DNA of 64,000 bases from JAAYZQ01 sp034428935 (GCA_034428935.1 DAOUHB010000101.1:61617-125616); one strand, 5' to 3'; shown: positions 34,662 through 43,452, numbered from the stretch's first letter. Numbers and translations are program-made. The notes: generated from the letters alone by a model not told the origin.

Positions 34662-36083
34662 TTGCGGATCCTGTTGGTCAATCCCAAATCAAGGCTGCCC
34701 ATCGATACCCGGTCTTCGCCGTCGCTGGGCCTGGCCTACCTGGCCGCCGTCGCCGAGCAGCGCGGCGACCAGCTTCTGATCCACGATGGCGACGTGGAGG
34801 ACGAGCCCCTGGCGTCTGCGGCCCGTGCCTTCGCGCCCGATGTGATAGGCATCACCGCCAACACCACGCAGATTGTAGCCGCCTGGCGAGACGCCGGGAT
34901 GCTGAAAGGCGTGCTCGACGTGCCCATCGTTCTGGGCGGTCCCCATCCCACCGTTCTGCCCGAGGAGTCGGCCGCCAAGCCCTTTGTCGACGTCGTCGTC
35001 CGCGGCGAGGGCGAGGCCACCTGGCTCGAGCTGTTGCGGTGCTGGGAGAACGGGCACGGGAACGGAGGCCGGTTCCTGGACGCGGAGGGCGAGCCCATCC
35101 TGGGCATCACCTACCGTGACGCGGACGGCGAGGTCGTCAGCACACCCGACCGCCTGCCCATCCCCGTGGCCGAGCTGGAGGCCATGCCCTTTCCCGCCTG
35201 GCACCTTTTCAAGCTGGAGCGCTATACCAACCTGCAGCCCACGGTCGATCAGGTGGACGGCCCCAGCCTGCCCATCCTCACCTCGCGGGGCTGCCCCTAT
35301 CGCTGCAGCTACTGCTCGCAGATAGGCCCCCGCCGCTGGCGCGCCCGTTCGGCCGAGAGCGTCGTCGCCGAGTGGCGCTGGCTGGTGCGGGAATGGGGCG
35401 TGGGCGAGATCGGCGTCCTGGACGATTCCTTCAACATCGACCGGCAGCGGGTGCTGAGCCTCTGTGCGCGGCTGGTGGAGGAGGGGCTGACGGGCGTGCC
35501 CTGGATCATGATCAACGGCATCCGCGCCAACCTGGCCGACGAGGAGGTGCTGGGCGCCATGGTCCGTGCCGGCTGCCTGCGCAGCGCCTTTGGCGTGGAG
35601 AGCGGCAACCAGGAGATCCTCGACACCGTCGTGGACAAGCACCTGACCCTGGACCAGGTCCGCGCGGCTTTTCGAGCGGCCAAGGCCGTGGACCTGGAGA
35701 CCATCGGCTTTTTCATCATCGGGCTGCCGGGCGAGACGGAAGAGACCATCGAAGACACCATCCGCTTTGCCATCGAGCTGGATCCCGTCGTCGCCAATTT
35801 TTCCATCGCCACCCCCTTTCCCGGGACGCAGATGTACAACACCGTGATGGCCGGCGGCCGCATGCTGGCCGAAACCTGGGATGATTTTGTCTTTTTCGAG
35901 GGCAAGGCCCGCTTCGAGATGCCAGGCCTGCCGGCCGAGCTGGTGGAGCGCAAGTGGAAAGAGGCGTACCGTCGCTTCTACCTGCGCCCCCGGCGCGTGG
36001 TCCGCACCCTGATGCGCAAAGAGACCTGGCTGCGCCTGCCGCGCACGGCGCGCATGGCGTGGCGGACGGTGGTGGGATCTTAG
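34662..36083 (+). CDS. B12-binding-domain radical SAM enzyme
   Basis: A 473-residue enzyme. Residues 1 to about 130 form a cobalamin-binding-type domain (RILLVNPKS, PSLGLAYLAAV, VVLGGPHPT-like IVLGGPHPT, VRGEGE), and the radical SAM core starts at the CPYRCSYC motif (Cys211, Cys215, Cys218). The C-terminal helical part is typical of BchE/methyltransferase-like members. Start TTG at 34662 is chosen because it lies just after the promoter, has GGGGAAAGG upstream and begins the first strand. The substrate is unknown; downstream GT2 and YbhN genes suggest a lipid or glycolipid. It would need cobalamin, linking it to the operon at 50-59 kb. Confidence 0.87.
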   Translation: MRILLVNPKSRLPIDTRSSPSLGLAYLAAVAEQRGDQLLIHDGDVEDEPLASAARAFAPDVIGITANTTQIVAAWRDAGMLKGVLDVPIVLGGPHPTVLPEESAAKPFVDVVVRGEGEATWLELLRCWENGHGNGGRFLDAEGEPILGITYRDADGEVVSTPDRLPIPVAELEAMPFPAWHLFKLERYTNLQPTVDQVDGPSLPILTSRGCPYRCSYCSQIGPRRWRARSAESVVAEWRWLVREWGVGEIGVLDDSFNIDRQRVLSLCARLVEEGLTGVPWIMINGIRANLADEEVLGAMVRAGCLRSAFGVESGNQEILDTVVDKHLTLDQVRAAFRAAKAVDLETIGFFIIGLPGETEETIEDTIRFAIELDPVVANFSIATPFPGTQMYNTVMAGGRMLAETWDDFVFFEGKARFEMPGLPAELVERKWKEAYRRFYLRPRRVVRTLMRKETWLRLPRTARMAWRTVVGS

Positions 36084-36084
36084 C

Positions 36085-37020
36085 ATGGACGAAGGCAAGA
36101 TCCGTTGCAGCGTGGGCATCACCGCCTACAACGAAGAGGCCAACATTGGCCGGCTGCTCCAGGCCATCATCGATCAGCGCCTGTACGAGGTCGAGATCAG
36201 CGAGATCATTGTCGTGGCCTCGGGCTGCACCGACCGCACCGAAGAGATCGTGCGCGAGGCCATGGCCCGCGAACCTCGCATCCAGCTCTACGTCCAGCCC
36301 CAGCGCGAGGGCAAGACCTCGGCCATCAACGTATTCCTGGAGCACGCCCGCGAAAGGATCTGCGTGCTGGAGAGCGGCGACACCCTGCCCCGGGAAGACA
36401 CCATCGAGAAGATGGTCAATATGTTCCGCAACCCGGCCGTGGGCATGACCGGCGCCCAGAAGGTGGCCGTCAACACACCCGATCACATCGTGGGCCTGCT
36501 CTCCCACCTCCGGCTACAGATGGAGCACCAGCTCTGCCTGGAGATCCCGCGCCTGGGCGAGCTCATTGCCTTCCGCAAGGTCTTTGACCAGCTCCCCCCC
36601 GACGTGGCCATGGACGAGGCCTTTGTCGAGGCGTTCATCATCCGGCGCGGCATGCAGGTGCGCTACGCGCCCGAAGCCGTGGTCTATAACATGGGTCCCG
36701 AGACGGTGGCCGATTTTGTCAGGCAGCGGCGCCGCAACTATGCAGGGCACCTCTACCTGAAGGAAAAGTACGGATACAAGGTTTCGAGCCTGCAAAACAC
36801 GCGCGTGGTGCGCCTGGCCCTGGAGCAGGTCTGGGGCGCCATCCGCCTGCTGGCGACCCTCGCCTTTCTGGCCATGCTAGAGATCTGTTCCCGCATCCTG
36901 GGGGCCTGGGACTATTACGTGCGCAAGAAAAAGCACGTGGTGTGGGACATGGCCTGGACGACCAAGGACCCCGGCCAGGAGCCGCCTCCGCAAGGGGACT
37001 ACCGGGAGAGCCGGCCTTGA
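36085..37020 (+). CDS. Glycosyltransferase family 2, membrane-associated
   Basis: A 311-residue GT2 enzyme. The nucleotide-binding start SVGITAYNEEANIG and the VVASGCTDRTEE loop are clear. The usual DxD is replaced by ESGDTLPRE, where an acidic pair is partly kept. A hydrophobic helix pair near residues 250-275 would hold it at the membrane. The ATG is 1 base after the radical SAM stop and its own stop overlaps the next start, so all three genes are one translationally coupled unit. Confidence 0.85.
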   Translation: MDEGKIRCSVGITAYNEEANIGRLLQAIIDQRLYEVEISEIIVVASGCTDRTEEIVREAMAREPRIQLYVQPQREGKTSAINVFLEHARERICVLESGDTLPREDTIEKMVNMFRNPAVGMTGAQKVAVNTPDHIVGLLSHLRLQMEHQLCLEIPRLGELIAFRKVFDQLPPDVAMDEAFVEAFIIRRGMQVRYAPEAVVYNMGPETVADFVRQRRRNYAGHLYLKEKYGYKVSSLQNTRVVRLALEQVWGAIRLLATLAFLAMLEICSRILGAWDYYVRKKKHVVWDMAWTTKDPGQEPPPQGDYRESRP

Positions 37021-37997
37021 AAGACCGCCTTCTGACCCTGGCCAAGGTGGCCATCAGCCTGGGCCTCATCGTCTTTGTCTTTACCCGGCCCACCATTCGT
37101 GACGCCGATTGGCAGAGCATCCTGGCCAACGTCCGGGTCTGGCCGTGGGTGGTGGCCCTCGCCGTCTATTTTGGGGCCATCGGGCTGAACGTGCTCAAGT
37201 GGCAGTATCTGCTGCGCACATTGGGCGTGCAGGTGCCCTACGCCAGCCTGTTCCGGCACAACCTGGTTGGCCTTTTCTTTGCCAACCTGCCCCTCAGCAT
37301 GGTCGGCGGCGACATTGCCCGGGGCTGGGACCTGGCCCGGCACACGGACGGGCAGGGGGCACCCGTGGCCGTCTCGGTGTTGGTCGACCGCGTCGTCGGC
37401 CTGGCCGCCTTCCTCGTGGCCGCCGTGGCCGGGCTCGCCTACGCCGTCTGGGGCCTTGGCCGGGCCGACATGAGCTGGCTGCTCCTGACCCTGGCGCTGG
37501 CGCTGCTGGCCTTTGCGCTGGTCGTCGCCGTGCTCATGAGCCAGCGGCTGCGGCGCCTGGTGGAGGGCATCTTTCGCTGGAAGCCCCTGGGCCGGTTCTT
37601 GCCCCTCTACCAGCAACTGTCCGACTCGGTGCAGATCTATCGCACCCACGCCGGCGCCCTGTTCATTGCCTTTGGCCTGGGGTTGGCCACCGTGCTGGCG
37701 ACGTGCGTCGTCAACTACCTGGCGGCCGTCACCGTCGGGGCCCAGGTGCCCTTTGTCTGGGCCCTCGTCCTGACACCCCTGACGCCCTTTGCCCTCTATA
37801 TTCCGTCCATCGCCTCGGGCCTGGGCGTGAACCAGGCCGTGTTCGTGGCCCTCTATCACAACCTGGCCGGGATCCTCCCCCAGGCGCCGGCCCTGGCCAT
37901 GTCGCTGGTCATGCAGCTCACCATCTATGTCTCCAGCCTGCCGGGCGCCGTGCTGTGGTGGCAGCGGCGCGGGCAGGTCCGGGTGCGGAGGGCGTAG
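37017..37997 (+). CDS. YbhN/UPF0104 (lysylphosphatidylglycerol synthase TM region-like) protein
   Basis: A 326-residue polytopic membrane protein of the flippase-like domain family (AglD2/MprF-TM). Family segments are LKWQYLLRTLG near residue 60, NLPLSMVGGDIARGWDLAR near residue 95, VDRVVGLAAF near residue 124 and the terminal SLPGAVLWW. Start TTG at 37017 overlaps the GT2 stop; GGGAGAG is upstream. An ATG at 36942 would overlap far more. It probably flips or anchors a lipid product made by its operon partners. A GNRA-loop terminator follows. Confidence 0.85.
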   Translation: MKDRLLTLAKVAISLGLIVFVFTRPTIRDADWQSILANVRVWPWVVALAVYFGAIGLNVLKWQYLLRTLGVQVPYASLFRHNLVGLFFANLPLSMVGGDIARGWDLARHTDGQGAPVAVSVLVDRVVGLAAFLVAAVAGLAYAVWGLGRADMSWLLLTLALALLAFALVVAVLMSQRLRRLVEGIFRWKPLGRFLPLYQQLSDSVQIYRTHAGALFIAFGLGLATVLATCVVNYLAAVTVGAQVPFVWALVLTPLTPFALYIPSIASGLGVNQAVFVALYHNLAGILPQAPALAMSLVMQLTIYVSSLPGAVLWWQRRGQVRVRRA

Positions 37998-38013
37998 GGC
38001 CGGGCGGTAAAAG

Positions 38014-38042
38014 AAGGGCGGGAAGCGATTCCCGCCTTTTTT
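38014..38042 (+). terminator. Intrinsic terminator of the radical SAM operon
   Basis: A stem of about 11 pairs (38014-38024 with 38029-38039) with a GCGA tetraloop, followed by a six-base T run at 38037-38042. A textbook plus-strand rho-independent terminator. Confidence 0.9.
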
Positions 38043-38055
38043 ATCCTCTGTCCTC

Positions 38056-38084
38056 TTGACAGCGCCGCGAAACGATGGTAAATT
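38056..38084 (+). promoter_or_regulatory. Promoter of the ArsR-family regulator gene
   Basis: TTGACA at 38056-38061, 17 bp and TAAATT at 38079-38084. The -10 box lies inside an inverted repeat. Confidence 0.65.
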
Positions 38085-38091
38085 TGTTTCG
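38068..38091 (+). promoter_or_regulatory. Probable ArsR-family operator (autoregulation)
   Basis: A perfect inverted repeat CGAAAC-N12-GTTTCG spans the -10 box of the regulator's own promoter. The half-site spacing fits a winged-helix dimer, so binding would block RNA polymerase. Confidence 0.55.
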
Positions 38092-38117
38092 ATGATTGTC
38101 AACACAAATAGAGGCAC

Positions 38118-38687
38118 ATGATGGAAGGCGAGGATCGAAGCGAGGTTCTGCTCGAGTTTTTCAAGGCGTTGGGCGATGAGAAACGCCTGCAAATCGTTGG
38201 ACTCCTGGCCAGGCAGGATTACTCGGTCGAGGAGCTGGCCGCCATCCTGGGCCTGAGCTCGGCCACCGTCTCGCACCACCTCCAGCGCCTGGCCAGGCTA
38301 GGACTGGTGACGGCCCGGGCCGACCAGCACTATCACGTCTACTCGCTCCGGCTGCAAACGCTGCACGAGCTGTCGGCGCAGATCCTGTCGGGCGAGGGCC
38401 TGCAAGAGGTGACCAACGACCTGGACCTGGACGCGTACGATCGCAAGGTGCTGCGCGACTACATGGAGGGCGGCCGGCTCAAGAGCTGGCCGCACAAGTG
38501 GAAAAAGCGGCAGGTGATCCTGCGCTACCTGCTGGAGCAGTTCGAGCCGGACCAGCATTATAGCGAGCGCGAGGTGAACGAGATCATCGGCCGCGTGCAC
38601 CCCGATTTTGCCACGCTGCGCCGGGAGATGATCGAAACCGGGCTCATGGCCCGGGAGCGAGACGTCTACTGGCGGAAAGAGCAGTGA
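38118..38687 (+). CDS. ArsR-family regulator with C-terminal DUF2087 domain
   Basis: A 189-residue regulator. Residues about 8-85 form an ArsR winged helix (YSVEELAAILGLSSATVSHHLQRLARLGLV). The rest is a DUF2087 domain, with the LKSWPHKWKKRQVILRYL segment and HPDFATLRREMIE near the end. No metal-binding Cys motif is seen in the first domain, so a non-metal signal is likely. An operator-like palindrome overlaps its promoter. It is monocistronic, between a terminator and a convergent sugar transporter operon. Confidence 0.88.
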   Translation: MMEGEDRSEVLLEFFKALGDEKRLQIVGLLARQDYSVEELAAILGLSSATVSHHLQRLARLGLVTARADQHYHVYSLRLQTLHELSAQILSGEGLQEVTNDLDLDAYDRKVLRDYMEGGRLKSWPHKWKKRQVILRYLLEQFEPDQHYSEREVNEIIGRVHPDFATLRREMIETGLMARERDVYWRKEQ

Positions 38688-38698
38688 GCGCGCTAAAG

Positions 38699-38749
38699 CG
38701 CGCACTACGAACGGGTGCTAACGTGCAAGACTCTGGTTCGTAGTGCGCG
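38699..38749. terminator. Inverted repeat between ArsR-type gene and sugar permease
   Basis: A perfect 14 bp inverted repeat (38699-38712 with 38736-38749) separated by 23 bases, between converging stops. There is no T tract; a bidirectional terminator is the likely role. Confidence 0.6.
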
Positions 38750-38774
38750 ATTCATCGTGCCCGGGCGCGCCTCG

Positions 38775-39692
38775 TTAGCCCTTCACCGAGCCGGCCAGCA
38801 AACCTCGGATAAAGTAGCGGCCCATGATGATATAGATGAGCAGCGTGGGCAGCGCGGCGATGATGGAGCCGGCCATGATCATGTTCCATTCCTGGATCTG
38901 GCTGCCCGACAGGTTCCGCAGGGCGACGGTGATGGGCTGCAATTCCGGCTTTTGCAGGATCGATACGGCGAACAGGAACTCGTTCCAGATGTTGGTGAAC
39001 TGCCAGATGATGACCACCACAAAGCCGGGCAGCGACAGGGGAAAGAGCACCCGCCAGTACACGCCGAGGATGCCCGCGCCGTCGATGCGGGCCGCCTCCA
39101 CCATGTCGGTGGGCACCTCGGTATAGTAATTGCGAAAGATGAGCGTGGTGATGGGAATGCCGTATACCACGTGTACCAGGATGAGCCCCCAGAGCGTGCC
39201 CCCCAGGCCGATGGCCGCTAGCGTCTGCGTCAAGGGGATGAGGACGCTCTGGTAGGGAATGAACATGCCAAAGAGCATCAAGGGAAAGACCACGTTGGCC
39301 CCCCGGAACTTCCACTTGGACAGCACGTAGCCGTTCAGCGAGCCGAGGAACGAAGACAGCAGCGTTGCCGGCACCGTCAGGTAGACGCTGTTGAGCAGGT
39401 TTTGTGATAGCCCCCGCAGCCCCTTGCCCGGGATGCCCGACCATGCGGCCTGGAAGGAGTCGAGGTTGATGCCGGTGGGCGGCGCCCACATGCGCGACAG
39501 GTCCTGCACCTCGGCAAAGGTCTTGAACGAGCTGGCCAGCATGACATAGACCGGCACCAGGAAGAGAATGGCAAAAAGGATCAGCAGGAGATAGATGCCG
39601 ATGCGCGCCGGGCTAGCACCGCGCCGCCGCGTTCCCCGGCGGGGAGCGGGCTGCACCTTGCCCACGATGGGTGGAGTGACGGATGGGCTCAT
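38775..39692 (-). CDS. Carbohydrate ABC transporter permease (MalG type)
   Basis: A 305-residue permease with six membrane helices. The EAA loop MVEAARIDGAGILGVYWRVLFPLSLPG near residue 200 contacts the ATPase. A cytoplasmic N-terminal extension rich in Pro and Arg precedes the first helix. Its ATG overlaps the MalF-type stop by 4 bases. No ATPase is encoded in the operon; a shared MsmK/UgpC-like subunit elsewhere is expected. Confidence 0.94.
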   Translation of the reverse strand: MSPSVTPPIVGKVQPAPRRGTRRRGASPARIGIYLLLILFAILFLVPVYVMLASSFKTFAEVQDLSRMWAPPTGINLDSFQAAWSGIPGKGLRGLSQNLLNSVYLTVPATLLSSFLGSLNGYVLSKWKFRGANVVFPLMLFGMFIPYQSVLIPLTQTLAAIGLGGTLWGLILVHVVYGIPITTLIFRNYYTEVPTDMVEAARIDGAGILGVYWRVLFPLSLPGFVVVIIWQFTNIWNEFLFAVSILQKPELQPITVALRNLSGSQIQEWNMIMAGSIIAALPTLLIYIIMGRYFIRGLLAGSVKG

Positions 39693-40621
39693 ATCTCTAC
39701 CTCCCGGCGCAGGCTAAAAATGAGGTAGGGCACGATGACGACGGCCACCATGAGGAGCATGATGATCGAGATGGCGGCTCCCTGGGCATAGTGGTTGCCC
39801 TGGAAGGTGGTCTCGAACATAAAGATGCCCGGCACGTCGGTGACGAACCCTGGCCCTTTGCCGGTCATGGTGTACACCAGGTCAAAGATCTTGAGCGAGA
39901 TGTGGCCCAGGACGATGAGGGCGCTGAGAGTGATGGGCTGGAGGATCGGCAGAATGATGTGCCTGTAGATGCCGGCCTCGTTGGCCCCGTCGACCCGCGC
40001 CGCCTCGCGCAGCTCCTCGGGGACGCCGCGCAGGCCGGCCAGGTACATGGCCATGCAATAGCCGATCATCTGCCAGGCCGCGGCGATGATAACCGGGATA
40101 AGGGCCACGTGAAAGGGACCGATGGAGTTGGTATCGGTGTACCACTTCCAGCGCAAGGCGTCGAGCCCTATGGCGTGCAGGAGGGCATTGACCCCGCGCA
40201 GCCGCGTCGCGGTGCCGGGCGCAAAGATCCATTGCCACACCACGCCCGTCACGACGAAGGATAGGGCCATGGGAAAGAGATAGATCGTACGAAAAATCCC
40301 CTCTCCCTTGACCTTCTGATCGAGGAGGATGGCCAGAAGCAACCCCAGCACCACGCAGATGAGGAGGAAAAAGATGGTGAAAAAGAGCGTGTTCCAGAGG
40401 TCAATGGTGAACCGCCTGGCCGAGACACCGCCCTCCCGGCTGAAAAGCTGGCGATAGTTTGCCAGGCCGTTCGACTCGTAATTGGGCTGCACCCCATCCC
40501 ACTTGGAGACCGAGACGGCACCGGTCCAGGCGATAAAGCCGTACACAAAGATCGCGATGAGGATGATGGACGGCAAGACCATCAGAAACGCGATCCAGCG
40601 TTCGCGGCGTGAGTGCGACAT
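39689..40621 (-). CDS. Carbohydrate ABC transporter permease (MalF type)
   Basis: A 310-residue permease with the EAA loop REAARVDGANEAGIYRHIILPILQP near residue 212 and six membrane helices. It pairs with the MalG-type permease (4-base overlap). A perfect 15 bp inverted repeat separates it from the upstream binding-protein gene and probably reduces its expression relative to that gene. Confidence 0.94.
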   Translation of the reverse strand: MSHSRRERWIAFLMVLPSIILIAIFVYGFIAWTGAVSVSKWDGVQPNYESNGLANYRQLFSREGGVSARRFTIDLWNTLFFTIFFLLICVVLGLLLAILLDQKVKGEGIFRTIYLFPMALSFVVTGVVWQWIFAPGTATRLRGVNALLHAIGLDALRWKWYTDTNSIGPFHVALIPVIIAAAWQMIGYCMAMYLAGLRGVPEELREAARVDGANEAGIYRHIILPILQPITLSALIVLGHISLKIFDLVYTMTGKGPGFVTDVPGIFMFETTFQGNHYAQGAAISIIMLLMVAVVIVPYLIFSLRREVEI

Positions 40622-40637
40622 GGTCCCCTCCGGGCAA

Positions 40638-40673
40638 GAGACCTGGCAGGTCTTGATTGACCTGCCAGGTCTC
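40638..40673 (-). terminator. Intra-operon hairpin between binding protein and permeases
   Basis: A perfect 15 bp stem (40638-40652 with 40659-40673) with a 6-base loop. There is no T tract. Such hairpins in sugar ABC operons protect the upstream message and lower downstream expression. Confidence 0.7.
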
Positions 40674-40685
40674 GTCTATCTGGAC

Positions 40686-42044
40686 TTATTGGCAAACCCC
40701 TGCGTCGGCGCAGGCCTGGGCCATGGCGGTCTGGGCAGCGGCCACGTCGAGGTCACTGACAAAGAGGGTCATGGCGTCGTTGACGGCGGTGACCCAGCCT
40801 TCGGAGGCGGCAGCGCCGTGGGCCAGGCTGGCGGCGATTTCGTTGGCGGCAAAGTCATCCATGGCCGACTGGAGGTAGGCGTCGTAGAGGGAGCGGTCGC
40901 CGTCGGTGCGGGCCGGGATGGAGCCCTTGAGGGGGTTGAAGGCATCCTGGCCTTCCTTGGAGCCGGCGAGGGTCAGCCAGGCCACTGCGTTGTCGCGGTG
41001 GGGGGCGCCCTGGGGCAGCCCGAAAGAGTCGGAGAGCATCATGAAGATGCCATCCGTGCCGGGGGAGGGCACCCAGCCGAACTCCTGGTCGGGTGTGAGG
41101 CCGATGGACTTGAAGTAGCCCTCGGCCCAGTCGCCCATGATGGTCATGGCGGCATCGCCGTCGGCCACGATCTGGGCGGCCTGGTCCCAGGAGAGGGCGG
41201 CGTGGTCCTCGTTGACGTACTCCATCATGCGGGCAAAGGTTTCGAGGGCTTCCTGGACCTCGGGGCCGTTCCAGTCGGTGGAGCCGTCCCACAGGCCCTG
41301 GTAGCCTTCGGTGCCGAGGGTGCCCAGGAGGACCGATTCCATGAGGTGGGTGGCAGCCCAGATGCCGTTGTCGCCCATGGCCAGGGGGGTGATGCCCGCA
41401 CCCTGGAGGGCATCGGCGACCTGGAAGAATTCGTCAAAGGTGGTGGGCGGTTCCAGGCCGTTGTCGGCAAAGGCCGCCTTGTTGTACCACAGGACGTTGG
41501 AGCGGTGGATGTTGACGGGCACGCTCCAGATCTCGCCATCGTAGGACAGGATGTCGATGACGCCGGGCGGGTAGACGTCGAGCCAGTTGTTCTCCTCGAA
41601 GATAAAGGTCACGGGCTCCATCTTGTCGGCGACGACCCAGGAGTCGATGAGCTCGTGGCCGGCGTGGACCTGGAAGGAGTCGGGTGGGTCGTTGGCCTGC
41701 ATGCGGGTGGCAAGGACGGCCTTGGCGTTGGAGCCGGCGCCACCGGCCACGGTGGCGTTAATGACCTCGATGTCGGGATACTGCCCGGCGAACACCTCGT
41801 ACATGGCGTTCAGGCCGTCGGCCTCGCCGCCGGCCGTCCACCACGAAAAGATCTCCAGGTCGCCGGCAGCTGCTGCCGGCCCGGCGGCCGTAGGCGCGGG
41901 CGCTGCCTCGGTCGCTTCCGGTGCCTGGGTTGCTTCCGGTACCTGGGTGGCCTGCGGCTCGGCCGTCGCCCCACAGGCGGCGAGCAGAAGCGAGGCCAGG
42001 ATCAACAGGGTCAGGGTGCCGTAGGATAGGTTCTTGCGAAACAT
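40686..42044 (-). CDS. Sugar ABC transporter substrate-binding lipoprotein (family 1)
   Basis: A 452-residue lipoprotein. The start at 42044 is ATG with GGAGGAG about 8 bases upstream. Residues 10-23 are hydrophobic and LLAAC gives the lipidated Cys24. A tether with repeated Pro-Glu-Ala-Thr units follows, then the MalE-like fold with EIFSWWTAGGEADGL near residue 65 and WNGPEVQEALETFA in the second lobe. The upstream ROK regulator suggests a monosaccharide or oligosaccharide ligand whose presence relieves repression. Confidence 0.94.
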   Translation of the reverse strand: MFRKNLSYGTLTLLILASLLLAACGATAEPQATQVPEATQAPEATEAAPAPTAAGPAAAAGDLEIFSWWTAGGEADGLNAMYEVFAGQYPDIEVINATVAGGAGSNAKAVLATRMQANDPPDSFQVHAGHELIDSWVVADKMEPVTFIFEENNWLDVYPPGVIDILSYDGEIWSVPVNIHRSNVLWYNKAAFADNGLEPPTTFDEFFQVADALQGAGITPLAMGDNGIWAATHLMESVLLGTLGTEGYQGLWDGSTDWNGPEVQEALETFARMMEYVNEDHAALSWDQAAQIVADGDAAMTIMGDWAEGYFKSIGLTPDQEFGWVPSPGTDGIFMMLSDSFGLPQGAPHRDNAVAWLTLAGSKEGQDAFNPLKGSIPARTDGDRSLYDAYLQSAMDDFAANEIAASLAHGAAASEGWVTAVNDAMTLFVSDLDVAAAQTAMAQACADAGVCQ

Positions 42045-42120
42045 GGTCAAACTCCTCCTCTATCAGAGCCCTCAAATATCACGCAAAGCTCAAGGGTTCC
42101 AGGGAATTCGTCTGGGTCTA

Positions 42121-43386
42121 TCACCTCCTCTCGTGAGCTGGAGTGCCGTCGAGATACCCGACGCTGGTTGGATTGGCAAAAATAGCCTCCACGACCAGCG
42201 CCACGGCGCCAACAACGCTGGCATCCGCGCCAAAGGGAGAGGCGAGGATCTGCACCTGTTGCCGGATCTCGGGCAGGGTGGTCTCGCTCACGGCCTCGCG
42301 GATGGGGGGCAGCAGAAACTGCTCTGCTTCGCCTAACGGGCCGCCCAGGACCACCATTTCGGGATTAAAGATACTGACCAGGTTGGCGACGCCCAGCCCC
42401 AGGAGCGCGCCGGTTTCGGCCAGCGCCTCCATGCACTCGGCATCGCCCGCCCGGGCTGCTTCTACGATGAGTGGCAGGCTGAGGGTCACCTGCCGCTCGG
42501 CCATCAAACGTGACACCAGGCTGTTGCGGTCCGCGAGCAGCCGGCTGCGCACCCGCTCGACGATGGACTCCTGGGCCACGGAGGTCTCCCAGCAGCCGCG
42601 GCTGCCACAGCGGCAGGGCCGCCGGTAGCCCTCGACCACAAAGTTGGTGTGGCCGATCTCGCCGGCAAAGCCTCCCGCGCCGCGGTAGAGCTTGCCGTTC
42701 AGGAACAGGCCCCCGCCGACGCCCACGCCGCCAAAGACGCTCAAGAAGTTCTGTGCCTGGCGGGCAACGCCAAAGAGGTGCTCCGCCTGGGCGGCGGCGT
42801 TGGCATCATTGTCCACCAGGACCGGCAGCCCTGTGCGCGCGTTAAAGATGTCGCGGTAGGCGACGTCGTGCCATTGCAGGTTTGGCGAAAAGATGAGCAG
42901 GCCGCGGTCGACGTCTACCGTGCCCGGGGTAGCGATGCCCAGGCCCAGGAGCCGCCTGCTCGCGTCGCGCCCGAAGCGGATGGCCTCGTCGACGAGCTCT
43001 TGCGTGCGCCGGATCATGTCCTCCTGGCTCTCCCTGGGGTCCGCCGCCTCCCGGCGGCGCCAGCGGATCTGCCCGACAAAATCGGCGAGGATGACCGAGA
43101 CAAAGTCGACGCCCAGGGCGACCCCGGCGATCAAGCCAGCGTCGGGGTTCAGCTCCAGGAGGGTGGCCGGGCGGCCGGTGCGCGTGTTATCCATGCCGAC
43201 GTCGTGGACGAGGCCCCTGCGACACAGCTCGTCCACGAGGCTCGAGACGGTGGTCTTGTTCAGGCCGGCGAGGGAGGCCAGCGACGCCCGGGACATGGGC
43301 CCGCCGGCATGGAGGTAACGCAGGATGATGGACAGGTTCATCTCGCGGACGAGGGCCTGGTCGGCCGTCTGATATCGTCCCTGCAC
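42121..43386 (-). CDS. ROK-family transcriptional repressor
   Basis: A 421-residue NagC/XylR-type regulator. Residues about 15-75 form a winged helix (MSRASLASLAGLNKTTVSSLVDELCRRG). The ROK sugar-binding domain follows with ATPGTVD and VDNDANAAA, and the zinc motif CRCGSRGCWE is near residue 260. It heads the sugar transporter operon and has a perfect palindrome just downstream of its promoter, so autorepression with induction by the transported sugar is likely. Confidence 0.93.
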   Translation of the reverse strand: MQGRYQTADQALVREMNLSIILRYLHAGGPMSRASLASLAGLNKTTVSSLVDELCRRGLVHDVGMDNTRTGRPATLLELNPDAGLIAGVALGVDFVSVILADFVGQIRWRRREAADPRESQEDMIRRTQELVDEAIRFGRDASRRLLGLGIATPGTVDVDRGLLIFSPNLQWHDVAYRDIFNARTGLPVLVDNDANAAAQAEHLFGVARQAQNFLSVFGGVGVGGGLFLNGKLYRGAGGFAGEIGHTNFVVEGYRRPCRCGSRGCWETSVAQESIVERVRSRLLADRNSLVSRLMAERQVTLSLPLIVEAARAGDAECMEALAETGALLGLGVANLVSIFNPEMVVLGGPLGEAEQFLLPPIREAVSETTLPEIRQQVQILASPFGADASVVGAVALVVEAIFANPTSVGYLDGTPAHERR

Positions 43387-43393
43387 GTCTCCC

Positions 43394-43422
43394 CCTTAGT
43401 TTGTCGTAGCAACAAACTAAGG
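43394..43422 (-). promoter_or_regulatory. ROK operator palindrome
   Basis: A perfect 11 bp inverted repeat CCTTAGTTTGT (43394-43404) and ACAAACTAAGG (43412-43422) separated by 7 bases. It lies between the -10 box and the ROK start codon, the usual place for a repressor that blocks initiation. The TTTGTT/AACAAA-like halves resemble known ROK sites. Confidence 0.75.
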
Positions 43423-43424
43423 CC

Positions 43425-43452
43425 ATTATATCACGGTTTGGGCCGTTGTCAA
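43425..43452 (-). promoter_or_regulatory. Promoter of the ROK-sugar ABC operon
   Basis: On the minus strand, TTGACA (43452-43447), 16 bp and TATAAT (43430-43425). The ROK operator begins 2 bases after the -10 box. Confidence 0.7.
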
